A stretch of 34,446 nucleotides of DNA from the IMG/VR virus record IMGVR_UViG_3300020156_000442, positions 1 to 34,446 of that record. The stretch is one strand, 5' to 3'. Origin of the DNA: a virus. Shown in pieces: positions 1 to 7,487 of this stretch. Under the pieces are notes generated by a model. That model ran no database searches, was not told where the DNA came from, and saw nothing but the letters and a program-made list of their open reading frames with translations. A program made the position numbers and the translations under genes. Positions within the stretch are counted from its first letter, which is position 1. Every line of letters begins with the position of its first letter.

Positions 1-402
1 CTTGATGGCAGCAGCGCGGATGGAATCGGCCAGCACCTTGTCGCTGTACTTGGCGGCGAATTGCTCGGCCTTGTCGGCACGCGCTTTCTCGGCGGCCAGC
101 TTGGTGTCGTAGTCGGTGCGCAGGCGCTCGGTACGGCGCGTAATGACCTCGTCCAGCTTGCCTTCGGCAATCAGCTTGGTTTCTTCGTCTTGGCCAACTT
201 TGGTCAGCAGCCCTTTCACCGCGGAAATGTCCAAACCCTCGAACTGCGACTTGAAGCCGTCCAATTCAGTTTTGGTAGTCCGGAGCGAGCCAAGCAGCTC
301 GGTGTTTTTGTTCTTGAGGCCCACGGTCGCAGCCTCGACAGCTGCAGCAATGGCTGTCTGAACTGCCGGGTCTTCAAGATCAATCTGGTTTTCGTCTGCC
401 AC
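1..402 (-). CDS. Phage scaffold-like protein, N-terminal part (runs off the left edge)
   Basis: 134 codons are visible, beginning VADENQIDLEDPAVQTAIAA; the C-terminus lies outside the window. The protein is rich in Ala, Glu, Lys and Asp, has no hydrophobic core pattern, and reads as a long amphipathic helix (DGFKSQFEGLDISAVKGLL, then KLAAEKARADKAEQFAAKY). That is typical of phage scaffolding proteins encoded just before the major capsid gene. The start is GTG at 402, with AGGGG about 8 nt upstream; no in-frame ATG is better placed. It follows minor head and connector genes in the same leftward late operon, which supports a head-assembly role, but a strong terminator (443-468) lies just upstream. 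Scaffold function is inferred from composition and position. Confidence 0.6.
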   Translation of the reverse strand, partial: MADENQIDLEDPAVQTAIAAAVEAATVGLKNKNTELLGSLRTTKTELDGFKSQFEGLDISAVKGLLTKVGQDEETKLIAEGKLDEVITRRTERLRTDYDTKLAAEKARADKAEQFAAKYSDKVLADSIRAAAIK

Positions 403-442
403 TTGGTGCACCCCTTGGGTTTGGTCGGCCCGCTTTGCAGGC

Positions 443-468
443 AATAAAAAACCGCCCATTGGGCGGTT
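443..468 (-). terminator. Rho-independent terminator inside the late operon
   Basis: On the minus strand a perfect 8-bp stem (AACCGCCC / GGGCGGTT, 3-nt loop) is followed by TTTTTTATT. It sits between the DnaT-like gene, which ends at 487, and the scaffold-like gene, which starts at 402. Leftward transcription would be cut here unless antiterminated or restarted. Confidence 0.8.
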
Positions 469-486
469 TGGTTTGAATTCTGTGTT

Positions 487-972
487 TTATCGGACTATCG
501 AGAGTCCGCGCATGACCAGGTAATCGGCGAATTGCGTCCTGCTCGGCGCATACGGCGGCGGCCGCATTCGCAGGCCTGGCGTATCTCGGTTGAGCCTCGT
601 GCGCCGGCCATTCGGCTCAGTGCAATGCGTTGGCTCCTCGATCTGGCAGCCCTGTTCGCCGGCGTACAGTTCAACTGCCAACCGCACCTGACCCCATTCA
701 AGCTCAAAGGGCACGAACGTCTCGGACAGCGTCTGGTAATCAATCTTGCAGTCACGCCGGGGCCAGGCCATCGCCTGATCAGGATTGGCCTTTCGACCCT
801 TCCACTGTCGACTATTGATGTCGGCCGCGGCGCGCAGCAGCAGTTCGACCTGCTCAGCCTCTGCGTCAGGTATCCGGAACCCGTAGTAGTCGCGGTAGAA
901 GGTCAGCTTCTCCAGCGGCACGAAGCTATTGGCGTCCGGCCTGCCCCTTCCGTCTTCAACGATGATGTGCAT
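487..972 (-). CDS. DnaT-like / head-tail connector family phage protein
   Basis: 161 aa from ATG 972 (MHIIVEDGRG). An alternative TTG at 984 would overlap the stop of the upstream minor head gene. The central segment (ELLLRAAADINSRQWKGRK followed by DQAMAWPRRDC) matches the pattern of the phage 'DnaT-like ssDNA-binding' family: helices with a W-x-G motif and then QA-x-x-WPR. These proteins usually sit among head genes and are often thought to act as connectors rather than in DNA replication. The C-terminus is Arg/Pro-rich. Operon position directly after portal and minor head genes supports a structural role. Family assignment is by motif recognition only. Confidence 0.6.
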   Translation of the reverse strand: MHIIVEDGRGRPDANSFVPLEKLTFYRDYYGFRIPDAEAEQVELLLRAAADINSRQWKGRKANPDQAMAWPRRDCKIDYQTLSETFVPFELEWGQVRLAVELYAGEQGCQIEEPTHCTEPNGRRTRLNRDTPGLRMRPPPYAPSRTQFADYLVMRGLSIVR

Positions 973-980
973 CGGCTTTC

Positions 981-2093
981 TCAACCCGGTGGAGCGCCGA
1001 GTGTAACGCCTGCGCGGATGAACATGTCAGGCTCAGCCGCCTTCAGTTGCCCCAGCGTCAGCGGCTTGAACGACTTGTCTAGCTGCAGCTTGGCAAACTT
1101 CTCCGGAGTCAGGCCGCCATCGCGGAACAACTTGGCTCGCACAGGGCCCAACGCATGATCTTGAAAGCTCGCCGGCTGAGTTGCCAGCCACTCGTAATAG
1201 TTCAGGCTGGCATCAACCTGCGCTCCGCCGTTTTCGCCTACCGCAGCGCGCGTCGCGTCCTTCGCGAACAACTCGGAAAGCCGGGTTGTCGGCACCGTGG
1301 TTGAGCGGCAGTTAATGTGCGCCGGCGGAAGCGGCCCTTTTCCCAGGTCGAAGCGCATGCCATCCAAGCCCTTGCACTGCTGCGAAGTCTTGCGGTCGAG
1401 CGTCGATACCCAGCGATAGCCCAGCACTACGTCGCTGTTGGCTTTCAGCGTCTCCATTCGCGAAGTCGTGGCCACGTGCTGGATTGCCGTCTGCACCACA
1501 GAGGCGGCGTTGCGATTGCTCACCGCGAGGATGCCGTCCGTGAAGTTCTGCGCCGCGGTACCGCGAATCGCCTGAATGATCTGGGCGTTGGTTTGGCCCT
1601 GGCCGAAGCCGAGCCTGATGGTATTGGTTACGCGCATGGTCTCCGTGCGCGTCCAGCCGCTGACGAAACTCTTCAGCAGCTTGCCGCCGTCGATGCCTTT
1701 CACCTGCAGCGGATAGGAAAACACCGCCGCGCGGATCACGGTATTGCTCGGCACCACTGCGTCGATGGACAGCGCATTGCTCAGGCTGTTGGCCTCGAAG
1801 GTCGACTCGTACAGCGCGATATCGACCAGATCGGCCTGCACCAGATCACCGTAGGCCTTGTAGATCTCGAGCAGCTTGCCATCCACTCGGGCCAGGAACT
1901 GCTCAAGGCGGTCCCGGCTGTAGGTAGTCAGCTCCTTGCGCGTCAACTGCACCCGCACAAGCGTGTCGATCTGGCGCAGGTACTTCTCGAACTTCTTGAC
2001 CTCGCCGGCTTTAAGCCGCTCCAGCATTACCGAGTGGCGCGTCGTCTGCTCCAGCAGTTGGCTGTCCGCCTGCGCCAAGTTTGTCGATGGCAT
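981..2093 (-). CDS. Mu gpF-like minor head protein
   Basis: About 370 aa. The C-terminal half carries the Mu F signature: GYRWVSTLDRKTSQQCKGLDG, then GPLPPAHINCRSTTVP, with two conserved Cys and a P-P-x-H-x-N-C-R box. Family members are minor capsid proteins that sit near the portal and help package or organise the head. The N-terminal 150 residues are helical. I chose ATG 2093 (MPSTNLAQ), which overlaps the portal gene by 83 nt; an upstream ATG at 2132 would add 13 residues. The gene lies between the portal and DnaT-like genes, the usual order in phages with a DUF4055-type portal. Confidence 0.85.
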   Translation of the reverse strand: MPSTNLAQADSQLLEQTTRHSVMLERLKAGEVKKFEKYLRQIDTLVRVQLTRKELTTYSRDRLEQFLARVDGKLLEIYKAYGDLVQADLVDIALYESTFEANSLSNALSIDAVVPSNTVIRAAVFSYPLQVKGIDGGKLLKSFVSGWTRTETMRVTNTIRLGFGQGQTNAQIIQAIRGTAAQNFTDGILAVSNRNAASVVQTAIQHVATTSRMETLKANSDVVLGYRWVSTLDRKTSQQCKGLDGMRFDLGKGPLPPAHINCRSTTVPTTRLSELFAKDATRAAVGENGGAQVDASLNYYEWLATQPASFQDHALGPVRAKLFRDGGLTPEKFAKLQLDKSFKPLTLGQLKAAEPDMFIRAGVTLGAPPG

Positions 2094-3471
2094 CGTCTTT
2101 ATCCAGGTTGATGCCGGCCGACTCGCGCTCATCGCTGATCAGGTCGGCTTCGTCTTCGTATGGGCGATCCGGCAACTTGCCGGTGGTGAGGTACTGCCAG
2201 TAAGTGTCGGCGCTGATCGTGCCAGCCATCACGCCCTTGAGCAGCTCAGCCAGCACCTGGGCATCGACCACTGGGGTCACAAACTCAGGGCTCACCTTGA
2301 ACTTGACCTGCTTGGGGTCGTAGCCCTTCCACTCAGCCGCGTAGCGCAGCGCCTGCTCCACTGCCTCTGCCACCGTGACGACAATGCTGTGCAACGTGGC
2401 GTGCTGGTCGTTCTGACGTGTTTTACGCGCCTCACCCGACTCGGTACCGCCGACATCCATGACCTTGGCGCCGGCTTCAAGCGCGGCGTTCTTCTGGTCA
2501 TCCATGGCCTTGCGGACCGCTTCAATGCCAGCACCTTGGAACTCTAGGTAACCGCATTCGCCATTCGGGCCCAGATCCCAAGCAGCAGATGGCCCGGTCA
2601 CGCTCAGCACAACCGAGCCATCCAGGCCAGATACCCAAGGTTGCGGATGGCTGGTCTGGTGTAGCGCTGTGAAGTAGTCAGCGCTCAGCTGATAGGACTT
2701 CAGCGCGGCGCGCGCCATCGTGAGCAGCGGCACCTCGTCCACTTCCGGCGAGTTGTCGGTCGAGCCGCAATAGATCACCGGCAGGTATGACAGGCCTTTC
2801 ACCAGTCGGTTGTCGGTGCCAGTGGTGCCCAGAGGTTTCTCATCCTCGACGATCTCGCCACCTTCGTTCCGTACAGCGGTGTAACAGGTCTCGCCTTGCA
2901 TGAAGAACTCGCGGAACACCGTGTCGCAGTCATGGCTGTAGCGGTCGCCGCCCTTCTTGCGGAACTCCCGGAACACCGAAAGGACCAGGTCTTGGCGACC
3001 GCCTTGATCAGCCGTGTCCCAGTTGATCGCGTTGCGCGTGGCGTATGTCGAGAAGTACGGTTCGCCGCGCTCATCGATGTTCACCACCAGCGGGACGCGG
3101 CCGTGTGAAATAGCCTGGCGCACCATTCGGAAGAACAGCTGCTTCAGGCCGAAGCCGTCAGAGGTGGCATTGTCCTCAAGCCCCTTCAGGCCGGAAGGCA
3201 GCTCAATCTCCGGAATCAGCCGGGAAACCAGTCCCATCATCGACCGCAGAGAGTCACGCACCCAGTGCTCGTACTGGGCACGGTTCGTGTAGTTCTCGTA
3301 GACGTACTTGTTGCTCGCGCCGTCGAGCTTCTCAGCTTCGACCATGCCGCTCGGCTTGGGCAGGTTACGCTCGTTGCGCTTCACGGCGCACTCACCCTCG
3401 AGCGCGTCGTCCATCATTTCCCACTCGGCGATGTGCGCGTCGTAGTCAGGGTTTGTCGATTGCACTGGCAT
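2011..3471 (-). CDS. Portal protein (DUF4055 type)
   Basis: 486 aa starting MPVQSTNPDYDAHIAEWEMM. It resembles the DUF4055 group of phage proteins, which occupy the portal position between TerL and the Mu F-like protein and match portals in size. Recognisable stretches include LPKPSGM, YENYTNRAQYEHW and a C-terminal Asp/Gly-rich tail. The portal is the dodecameric ring through which DNA enters and leaves the capsid. ATG 3471 overlaps the TerL stop as ATGA and has GGAGG 9 nt upstream. The frame stays open another 57 codons upstream, but that extension is the shadow of the TerL C-terminus. Confidence 0.8.
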   Translation of the reverse strand: MPVQSTNPDYDAHIAEWEMMDDALEGECAVKRNERNLPKPSGMVEAEKLDGASNKYVYENYTNRAQYEHWVRDSLRSMMGLVSRLIPEIELPSGLKGLEDNATSDGFGLKQLFFRMVRQAISHGRVPLVVNIDERGEPYFSTYATRNAINWDTADQGGRQDLVLSVFREFRKKGGDRYSHDCDTVFREFFMQGETCYTAVRNEGGEIVEDEKPLGTTGTDNRLVKGLSYLPVIYCGSTDNSPEVDEVPLLTMARAALKSYQLSADYFTALHQTSHPQPWVSGLDGSVVLSVTGPSAAWDLGPNGECGYLEFQGAGIEAVRKAMDDQKNAALEAGAKVMDVGGTESGEARKTRQNDQHATLHSIVVTVAEAVEQALRYAAEWKGYDPKQVKFKVSPEFVTPVVDAQVLAELLKGVMAGTISADTYWQYLTTGKLPDRPYEDEADLISDERESAGINLDKDDAIDKLGAGGQPTAGADDAPLGNAGAA

Positions 3472-4790
3472 CAGGCCAAGCCTCCAATTCGGCGTGTTCC
3501 GCCTGTGCGTGTTTTGATCGGGTACCGTTTGGCAATGAAGTAGCCAGGTGCATCCACTAGATGGTCGTAGCCGGCCTTCTTGTCGGGCTCGCCCTTGTCC
3601 GTGTAAATCTGGCGCTCCAGGCACTGCGTGTATTTCGGACACTGGTCGACGTTGACCAGATATCGATGCTCACCGTAGGTATTGGCGAACATCGCGCACA
3701 TGGCGTTGACCCGGTCCTTCACAGCGGGGTTGGTCGAATCCACCACTACCGTAAATCCAGCCTTTTTCAGCAGTGACAGGTCAGATTCGCTTGCGCTCTT
3801 GCTGCTTGTGTTCTGGCCGCTGGCGTCCGGGTAGATCGCAATGCTGTGGTCAGGAAAGCGGAGCTTGATCTTCTCGATCATCTCAGGCGTGTCCCGCACA
3901 TCTGAAAACTCGCTGAGCGCCAGTGGGAGGTCGTCACGGATGACGTGCACGACTGCCGCCATCTTCATGACGTTGAAGTCCATGCCGATGTGCAAGGCCT
4001 CGCCGCGCTTGATGGTTTCGCTGGTGCGGTTCGCCTCACGATTGAACGTGTAGTAGACAACACCTGCGTAATTCTCAAAGCTGGCCTCGTATTCCTGTCG
4101 GAAGGTGCGAGGATCCATCTTGCGACGGGCCGCATCCAGCTCTTCAGCCGGCACGTTACCGCCATCGAGCGAGGTGTACAGCCAGCTTTTGTGGTCAGGC
4201 TCATGCCCCGGCCGGCCGTCTTGGAACGTGTCGTAGCAGTGGTTGAAACCCTTGGGTGTGCCGATGCGTAGCGCGTGACCGCCCTTCCGCATGCCGATGC
4301 CCGGTATCGAGTATTGGCAGGTCGAGAGCATCGGCCGGAGGACTTCCTCCCATGCTTCCCATGGGCAGTCCGCCCATTCATCCACCAGGACGAAGAACAG
4401 ACCGGAGCCGCGCAGGTTGTCGTAGTTGTCCAGCCCTACCACACGCATGACGTGACCAGACTTGAGCGTGATCGAACATTCTGTTTCGTTTGGCCGGTGT
4501 GCACGCCAGGCCTCGGGGATCGCCTGCTTCAGCCGTCGCCAGAACACACGTTTGGCCTGCTTGAACGTCGGCGCGCCGTACCAGATCTCGTCCTCGACGC
4601 TCACGCCCCACTCAGCAGCCAGCCGAGCAGCTCGTCGCATCTCAGCTTTGCCCAAGAACGTCTTGCCGAACCGGCGACCACACACCGCATCGCGGAAGCG
4701 CGCCTGAGGCTGGAAGCCCCAGCAGTAAATGTTTGCCTGTTTCGGCGTCAGCTTTACCGGCGGGTCATAGGTACGGGGTAGCGGGGACAT
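3471..4790 (-). CDS. Terminase large subunit (ATPase-nuclease)
   Basis: 439 aa from ATG 4790. Walker A-like CGRRFGKT lies at residues 37-44 and Walker B FFVLVDE at 132-138, followed by the coupling region IGTPKGFNH. The RNase H-like nuclease begins at GMDFN (269-273), continues through AIYPDASGQ, and ends with DHLVDAPGYF near the C-terminus. The protein packages DNA: the ATPase drives translocation through the portal and the nuclease cuts concatemers. Starts at 4796 and 4826 are possible; 4790 has GGAG about 10 nt upstream. It overlaps the TerS gene by 26 nt, and translational coupling is likely. Confidence 0.93.
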   Translation of the reverse strand: MSPLPRTYDPPVKLTPKQANIYCWGFQPQARFRDAVCGRRFGKTFLGKAEMRRAARLAAEWGVSVEDEIWYGAPTFKQAKRVFWRRLKQAIPEAWRAHRPNETECSITLKSGHVMRVVGLDNYDNLRGSGLFFVLVDEWADCPWEAWEEVLRPMLSTCQYSIPGIGMRKGGHALRIGTPKGFNHCYDTFQDGRPGHEPDHKSWLYTSLDGGNVPAEELDAARRKMDPRTFRQEYEASFENYAGVVYYTFNREANRTSETIKRGEALHIGMDFNVMKMAAVVHVIRDDLPLALSEFSDVRDTPEMIEKIKLRFPDHSIAIYPDASGQNTSSKSASESDLSLLKKAGFTVVVDSTNPAVKDRVNAMCAMFANTYGEHRYLVNVDQCPKYTQCLERQIYTDKGEPDKKAGYDHLVDAPGYFIAKRYPIKTRTGGTRRIGGLA

Positions 4791-5241
4791 TCTCATCAGG
4801 CTCCAGGGTGTACTCAGCGACTGCATGCTGCTGGTCCGCTTGGGAGCCCAGAGGTTTTTCGGGTTCGAGGCGGCGATTCACGTAAACGTCGCCCACTTCT
4901 TTGGCTGCCTGCTCCAGCAACTGGGCAGTCAGCGCCATGTTCTTCATGTTCTCGGCCTTCTCGGCCATGCGCCCCAAGGTGCGAAGTCGATACGCTCGGT
5001 TGGCGATCGGGATTTCTGCCGTCTCTTCGCGGAACCTCTTGCGGGTGTCGTTGAACAGCGTCTGCCACTTCACGTGCAGGTTGCGTCCAACGTACTTGGT
5101 TGGGTCGTATGCCTCGCACTGTTGGCGGGTGACTTCGAGCCCGAATCTTTCTTTGACGGACACCACCACTTGCGATGGCGTGTCAAAGCAGGCGAGAGCC
5201 TGTACAACAAAGGCTTTCACCTCGTCTCTGAGTGCGGCCAT
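4765..5241 (-). CDS. Terminase small subunit (DUF2280 family)
   Basis: 158 aa, MAALRDEVKAFVVQALACFD at the N-terminus. This opening, with a helix-turn-helix-like stretch TPSQVVVSVKERFGLEVTRQQ at residues 21-41, is characteristic of DUF2280 proteins found next to TerL in Gram-negative phages. The middle is basic (FNDTRKRFREE), followed by a coiled-coil-like oligomerisation segment (LGRMAEKAENMKNMALTAQL). The protein should recognise the packaging start site and load TerL. The gene overlaps the TerL start. The packaging site (cos or pac) is not identifiable by eye. Confidence 0.82.
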   Translation of the reverse strand: MAALRDEVKAFVVQALACFDTPSQVVVSVKERFGLEVTRQQCEAYDPTKYVGRNLHVKWQTLFNDTRKRFREETAEIPIANRAYRLRTLGRMAEKAENMKNMALTAQLLEQAAKEVGDVYVNRRLEPEKPLGSQADQQHAVAEYTLEPDENVPATPYL

Positions 5242-5271
5242 AAGTGGACATCCGTCAAAGTACTGTCAAAG

Positions 5272-5895
5272 TCAGGCCGACTTGAGCAGACAGGTTCCGC
5301 AGGCCCTCGATATGTTCAATTTCCCCACCTCAGCAGGACTGTTTGCAGCGTCCACCAGCTCTTGCACCTGAGCGCTCGCCCCATACCGACGCACCACACC
5401 GACGAACTCTTCAACGTCGTGTCCACGCATCTCAAGCTTGGGCAATCCTTCCTGGGTGAACTTGGGTGCGCCGTACTTATCGGTCGCTTGAGCGATGTGG
5501 TACAGCTCATGTTCTACCAGTGCGCAGAAGTCAGCATCACTGCACTGAGCGCAGTAGTCGGCTGCCAGAGTGATGATGTAGGCCGGCACGGCGCCGAACC
5601 AATCCAGCATCTGTTGTTCCATTCGGGCCTTCTGCCAACCACCAGCGCGGAACGCTACCTGCTCGGCCTGGCCAACGACAGTGCGCCCTTTCTTCGTGAA
5701 GGCGGCAGACGCCCACATGACTCTCACATCCGCATCGATCAGATGTGCATGGTCTGGGTTGTGGATGCTGCCGGTGTCGGCGAGGATCTCGGCTTGGAGC
5801 CATTCCCACACTTCCGGAGCAGGTATCAAGCGAATACCGAAGCCGGACAGCTCAGAAAGGTCGAGGAGCGACTCCGGAGGCATAGGCCTGCTCAT
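5272..5895 (-). CDS. Putative phage metallopeptidase
   Basis: 207 aa with a zinc-protease motif HELYH at residues 129-133 (VEHELYHIAQ). Flanking conserved features, AYIITLAADYC and later LRxH-like LEMRGHDVEEF, match the 'putative phage metallopeptidase' family found beside terminase genes. The C-terminus has three Cys residues nearby (ACGTCLL). The substrate is unknown. The family's repeated placement before TerS suggests a role in head assembly or lysis, but that is inference. It is the last leftward gene before two opposite-strand genes (5969-6851), so it may have its own promoter around 5900-5965 or depend on read-through. Confidence 0.8.
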   Translation of the reverse strand: MSRPMPPESLLDLSELSGFGIRLIPAPEVWEWLQAEILADTGSIHNPDHAHLIDADVRVMWASAAFTKKGRTVVGQAEQVAFRAGGWQKARMEQQMLDWFGAVPAYIITLAADYCAQCSDADFCALVEHELYHIAQATDKYGAPKFTQEGLPKLEMRGHDVEEFVGVVRRYGASAQVQELVDAANSPAEVGKLNISRACGTCLLKSA

Positions 5896-5968
5896 GGTTC
5901 ACCTTGCACTTGAAATGATGGCCGGATGCCGGTATTGGTAACGATCAACTCAACGCAAGGAAGAACAC

Positions 5969-6178
5969 ATGGCCATAGCTATCGATAAGCTCACTGAACT
6001 CGGCGGTCATCGCTACAGCTCGCTACCAGATGAGCAGAAGCGAGCCCTCGCAGTAGCGGCAGCACTTGAGGTGATCTGCTCCAAAGCCTCGGGCGGAGAC
6101 ACAACAAGCCTGAACGTCGAATTCGAAAACCTTTCGACGTATGCAGACCACCTTCAAGAAGCCTTGAAACTGAAGTGA
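5969..6178 (+). CDS. Small hypothetical protein, opposite strand to the late operon
   Basis: 69 aa, MAIAIDKLTELGGHRYSSLP at the start, with AAGGAAG about 6 nt before the ATG. It is predicted all-helical and has one Cys; no family is recognised. With the next gene it forms a rightward pair inside the leftward late operon, the typical position of a moron expressed independently of lytic transcription. No membrane segment or nuclease motif is visible. A plausible ribosome site and neighbours ending and starting at compatible positions make it likely real. Confidence 0.55.
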   Translation: MAIAIDKLTELGGHRYSSLPDEQKRALAVAAALEVICSKASGGDTTSLNVEFENLSTYADHLQEALKLK

Positions 6179-6287
6179 TCCATCCGTGCCGCACTCACCT
6201 GCGGCACACCTCCCAATTAACGACCAGCCCTTCTTTGTGGTTTAGCCGCGAAATGAATAGCTGGCCTAGCAAGATTCGCATTCTCCA

Positions 6288-6851
6288 ATGAATAACGTAG
6301 CCTCAACGCAGCAGCCCAATCAGCCTGAAAAAAAACCTCGAATACTCCTAAAAGCTATCGCTACCTTCGGCGCAGGTCTGATAGCCGCTGTCCCACTTAT
6401 TCATCTCGCCGGTTACGGAGCTGAAAAGTTAGTAGGCATCGGAAAGATTCAATCGACCGTCGAGGTGCAAGCAAAGCTGATCGCAGACCTGCAAGCTGAG
6501 AAGAAGACCCTTTCGGAAAAAGCTGATCAACTGCAGACGAAAGCGCATGACTTAGAATTGAATCTGAACAGATCCGACTCCAACCTAAATGCCGCGAACC
6601 AGCAACTGGCTCAGCTTACGAGCCTGCTTGGGGAGTACAAAAATCTCAACTCTCAATTGGGCAACCGCGTAAAAGCCACTGATCCATGTTTGGCGATACA
6701 GCGCGTGATTGCGGATATTGAAGAAAAACTGGCAGTCAGTCCGCCATGGTCACATGCGTTACAGGGTGAGCGCCGGGAAGAGGCCATGATTCAACTTGAA
6801 AAGCACCAACAATCGCTCCGATCTTGCCTGTCTCCCGGCACCAACCCTTAG
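6288..6851 (+). CDS. Membrane-anchored coiled-coil protein (moron candidate)
   Basis: 187 aa. After a basic N-terminus (QPEKKPRILLKAI) one hydrophobic helix spans about residues 25-47 (TFGAGLIAAVPLIHLAGYG). A long heptad-rich coiled coil follows (about 60-125: LIADLQAEKKTLSEKADQL), then a short C-terminal helical part with two Cys. It would be an inner-membrane protein with the coiled coil on one side. The gene is visibly more AT-rich than the flanking late genes and runs against them, suggesting separate acquisition and expression. The ribosome site is weak. Function unknown; a superinfection-exclusion or envelope role is a guess from topology. Confidence 0.65.
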   Translation: MNNVASTQQPNQPEKKPRILLKAIATFGAGLIAAVPLIHLAGYGAEKLVGIGKIQSTVEVQAKLIADLQAEKKTLSEKADQLQTKAHDLELNLNRSDSNLNAANQQLAQLTSLLGEYKNLNSQLGNRVKATDPCLAIQRVIADIEEKLAVSPPWSHALQGERREEAMIQLEKHQQSLRSCLSPGTNP

Positions 6852-6979
6852 CTCGATGGCTGTCGACTCATGGCCTGGAAGACCGCATCGTGACACCCAT
6901 TCGCGCTATCCAGCCCTGTAGAGCGTTGGTGATATCCTGGCTCAGCAGCAGCGCGTGACGCAGTCGAGTTATGACCCCA

Positions 6980-7210
6980 TCAGCTGAAAGGATCACTGGG
7001 CTTGGCGATCGAGCGAACGAACCACATGAAGCCCTGCTGGAGATTGGTCTTGGCCAAGGCCAGTAGGCGCGGGTCAACGCCTTCGATCTGACCGATCTGT
7101 TTGAACAGTTCGCCGGCGTCCGCTTCCAGCGCTTTGATCGAGTTCATGCCGTCGATTTCAGACTGGGTCAGGTCGCGGTAGCCGGTGATCTTCTTGTGCT
7201 GGTTATCCAT
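6980..7210 (-). CDS. acb2: Acb2/Tad1-family cyclic-nucleotide sponge (anti-CBASS / anti-Thoeris type)
   Basis: 76 aa, MDNQHKKITGYRDLTQSEID at the start, then MNSIKALEA and a C-terminal helix LQQGFMWFVRSIAKP. The pattern [I-x-G-Y-R-x-L-x-x-x-EI-x-x-MN-x-IK] followed by [LQ-x-GFM-x-x-VR] is the hallmark of the Acb2/Tad1 hairpin family. Family members form small oligomers that bind the cyclic signalling nucleotides of CBASS or Thoeris and so blind host immunity. Tyr11 and Lys26, which I recall as ligand-contacting residues in Acb2, are both present at the same numbers. A strong GAGGAGG site precedes ATG 7210. It sits between lysis and terminase genes in the late operon. Which nucleotides it binds cannot be read from sequence. 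Confidence 0.82.
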   Translation of the reverse strand: MDNQHKKITGYRDLTQSEIDGMNSIKALEADAGELFKQIGQIEGVDPRLLALAKTNLQQGFMWFVRSIAKPSDPFS

Positions 7211-7271
7211 GCTGCCCTCCTCGTCTCGTGTCGCGACACAATTTGCACTCTCGCGAAACGTGTCGCGACAC

Positions 7272-7478
7272 TCAGCCGGCAGCCGCAGCTGGGCGATGCT
7301 CGACGTGTGGGTATTGCACTCGGAAAGTCTTTGTGCAATCGCACTTGTTGCAGCGATGCGGGTACTGGGGTGGGCTGGACAACAGCGCGACGCCAGTCGG
7401 CCGCATGAACCCTTCCCCGCACGAATCGCACACGTAGTCGACGCGGTACCACTCAACGGCCGTCTGATGCTCTGCCAT
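7272..7478 (-). CDS. Small zinc-ribbon protein
   Basis: 68 aa with two CxxC knuckles: CDSCGEGF at about residues 17-24 and CNKCDC at about 43-48, the spacing of a zinc ribbon. No enzymatic domain is attached and the C-terminus ends in a run of Ala. AGGAG precedes the ATG at 7478. It lies between the spanin gene and the acb2-like gene in the same direction, so the two small proteins may be co-expressed. Nucleic-acid or protein binding is possible; the role is unknown. Confidence 0.7.
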   Translation of the reverse strand: MAEHQTAVEWYRVDYVCDSCGEGFMRPTGVALLSSPPQYPHRCNKCDCTKTFRVQYPHVEHRPAAAAG

Positions 7479-7487
7479 AAATTTCTC

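Noticed and set aside
532-2111. Rightward frames across the connector and minor head genes
   Set aside because: Shadows of leftward genes with family signatures; no operon logic.
3472-3642. N-terminal extension of the portal frame
   Set aside because: It lies within the TerL C-terminus in another frame; the ATG at 3471 has a good ribosome site and ATGA coupling.
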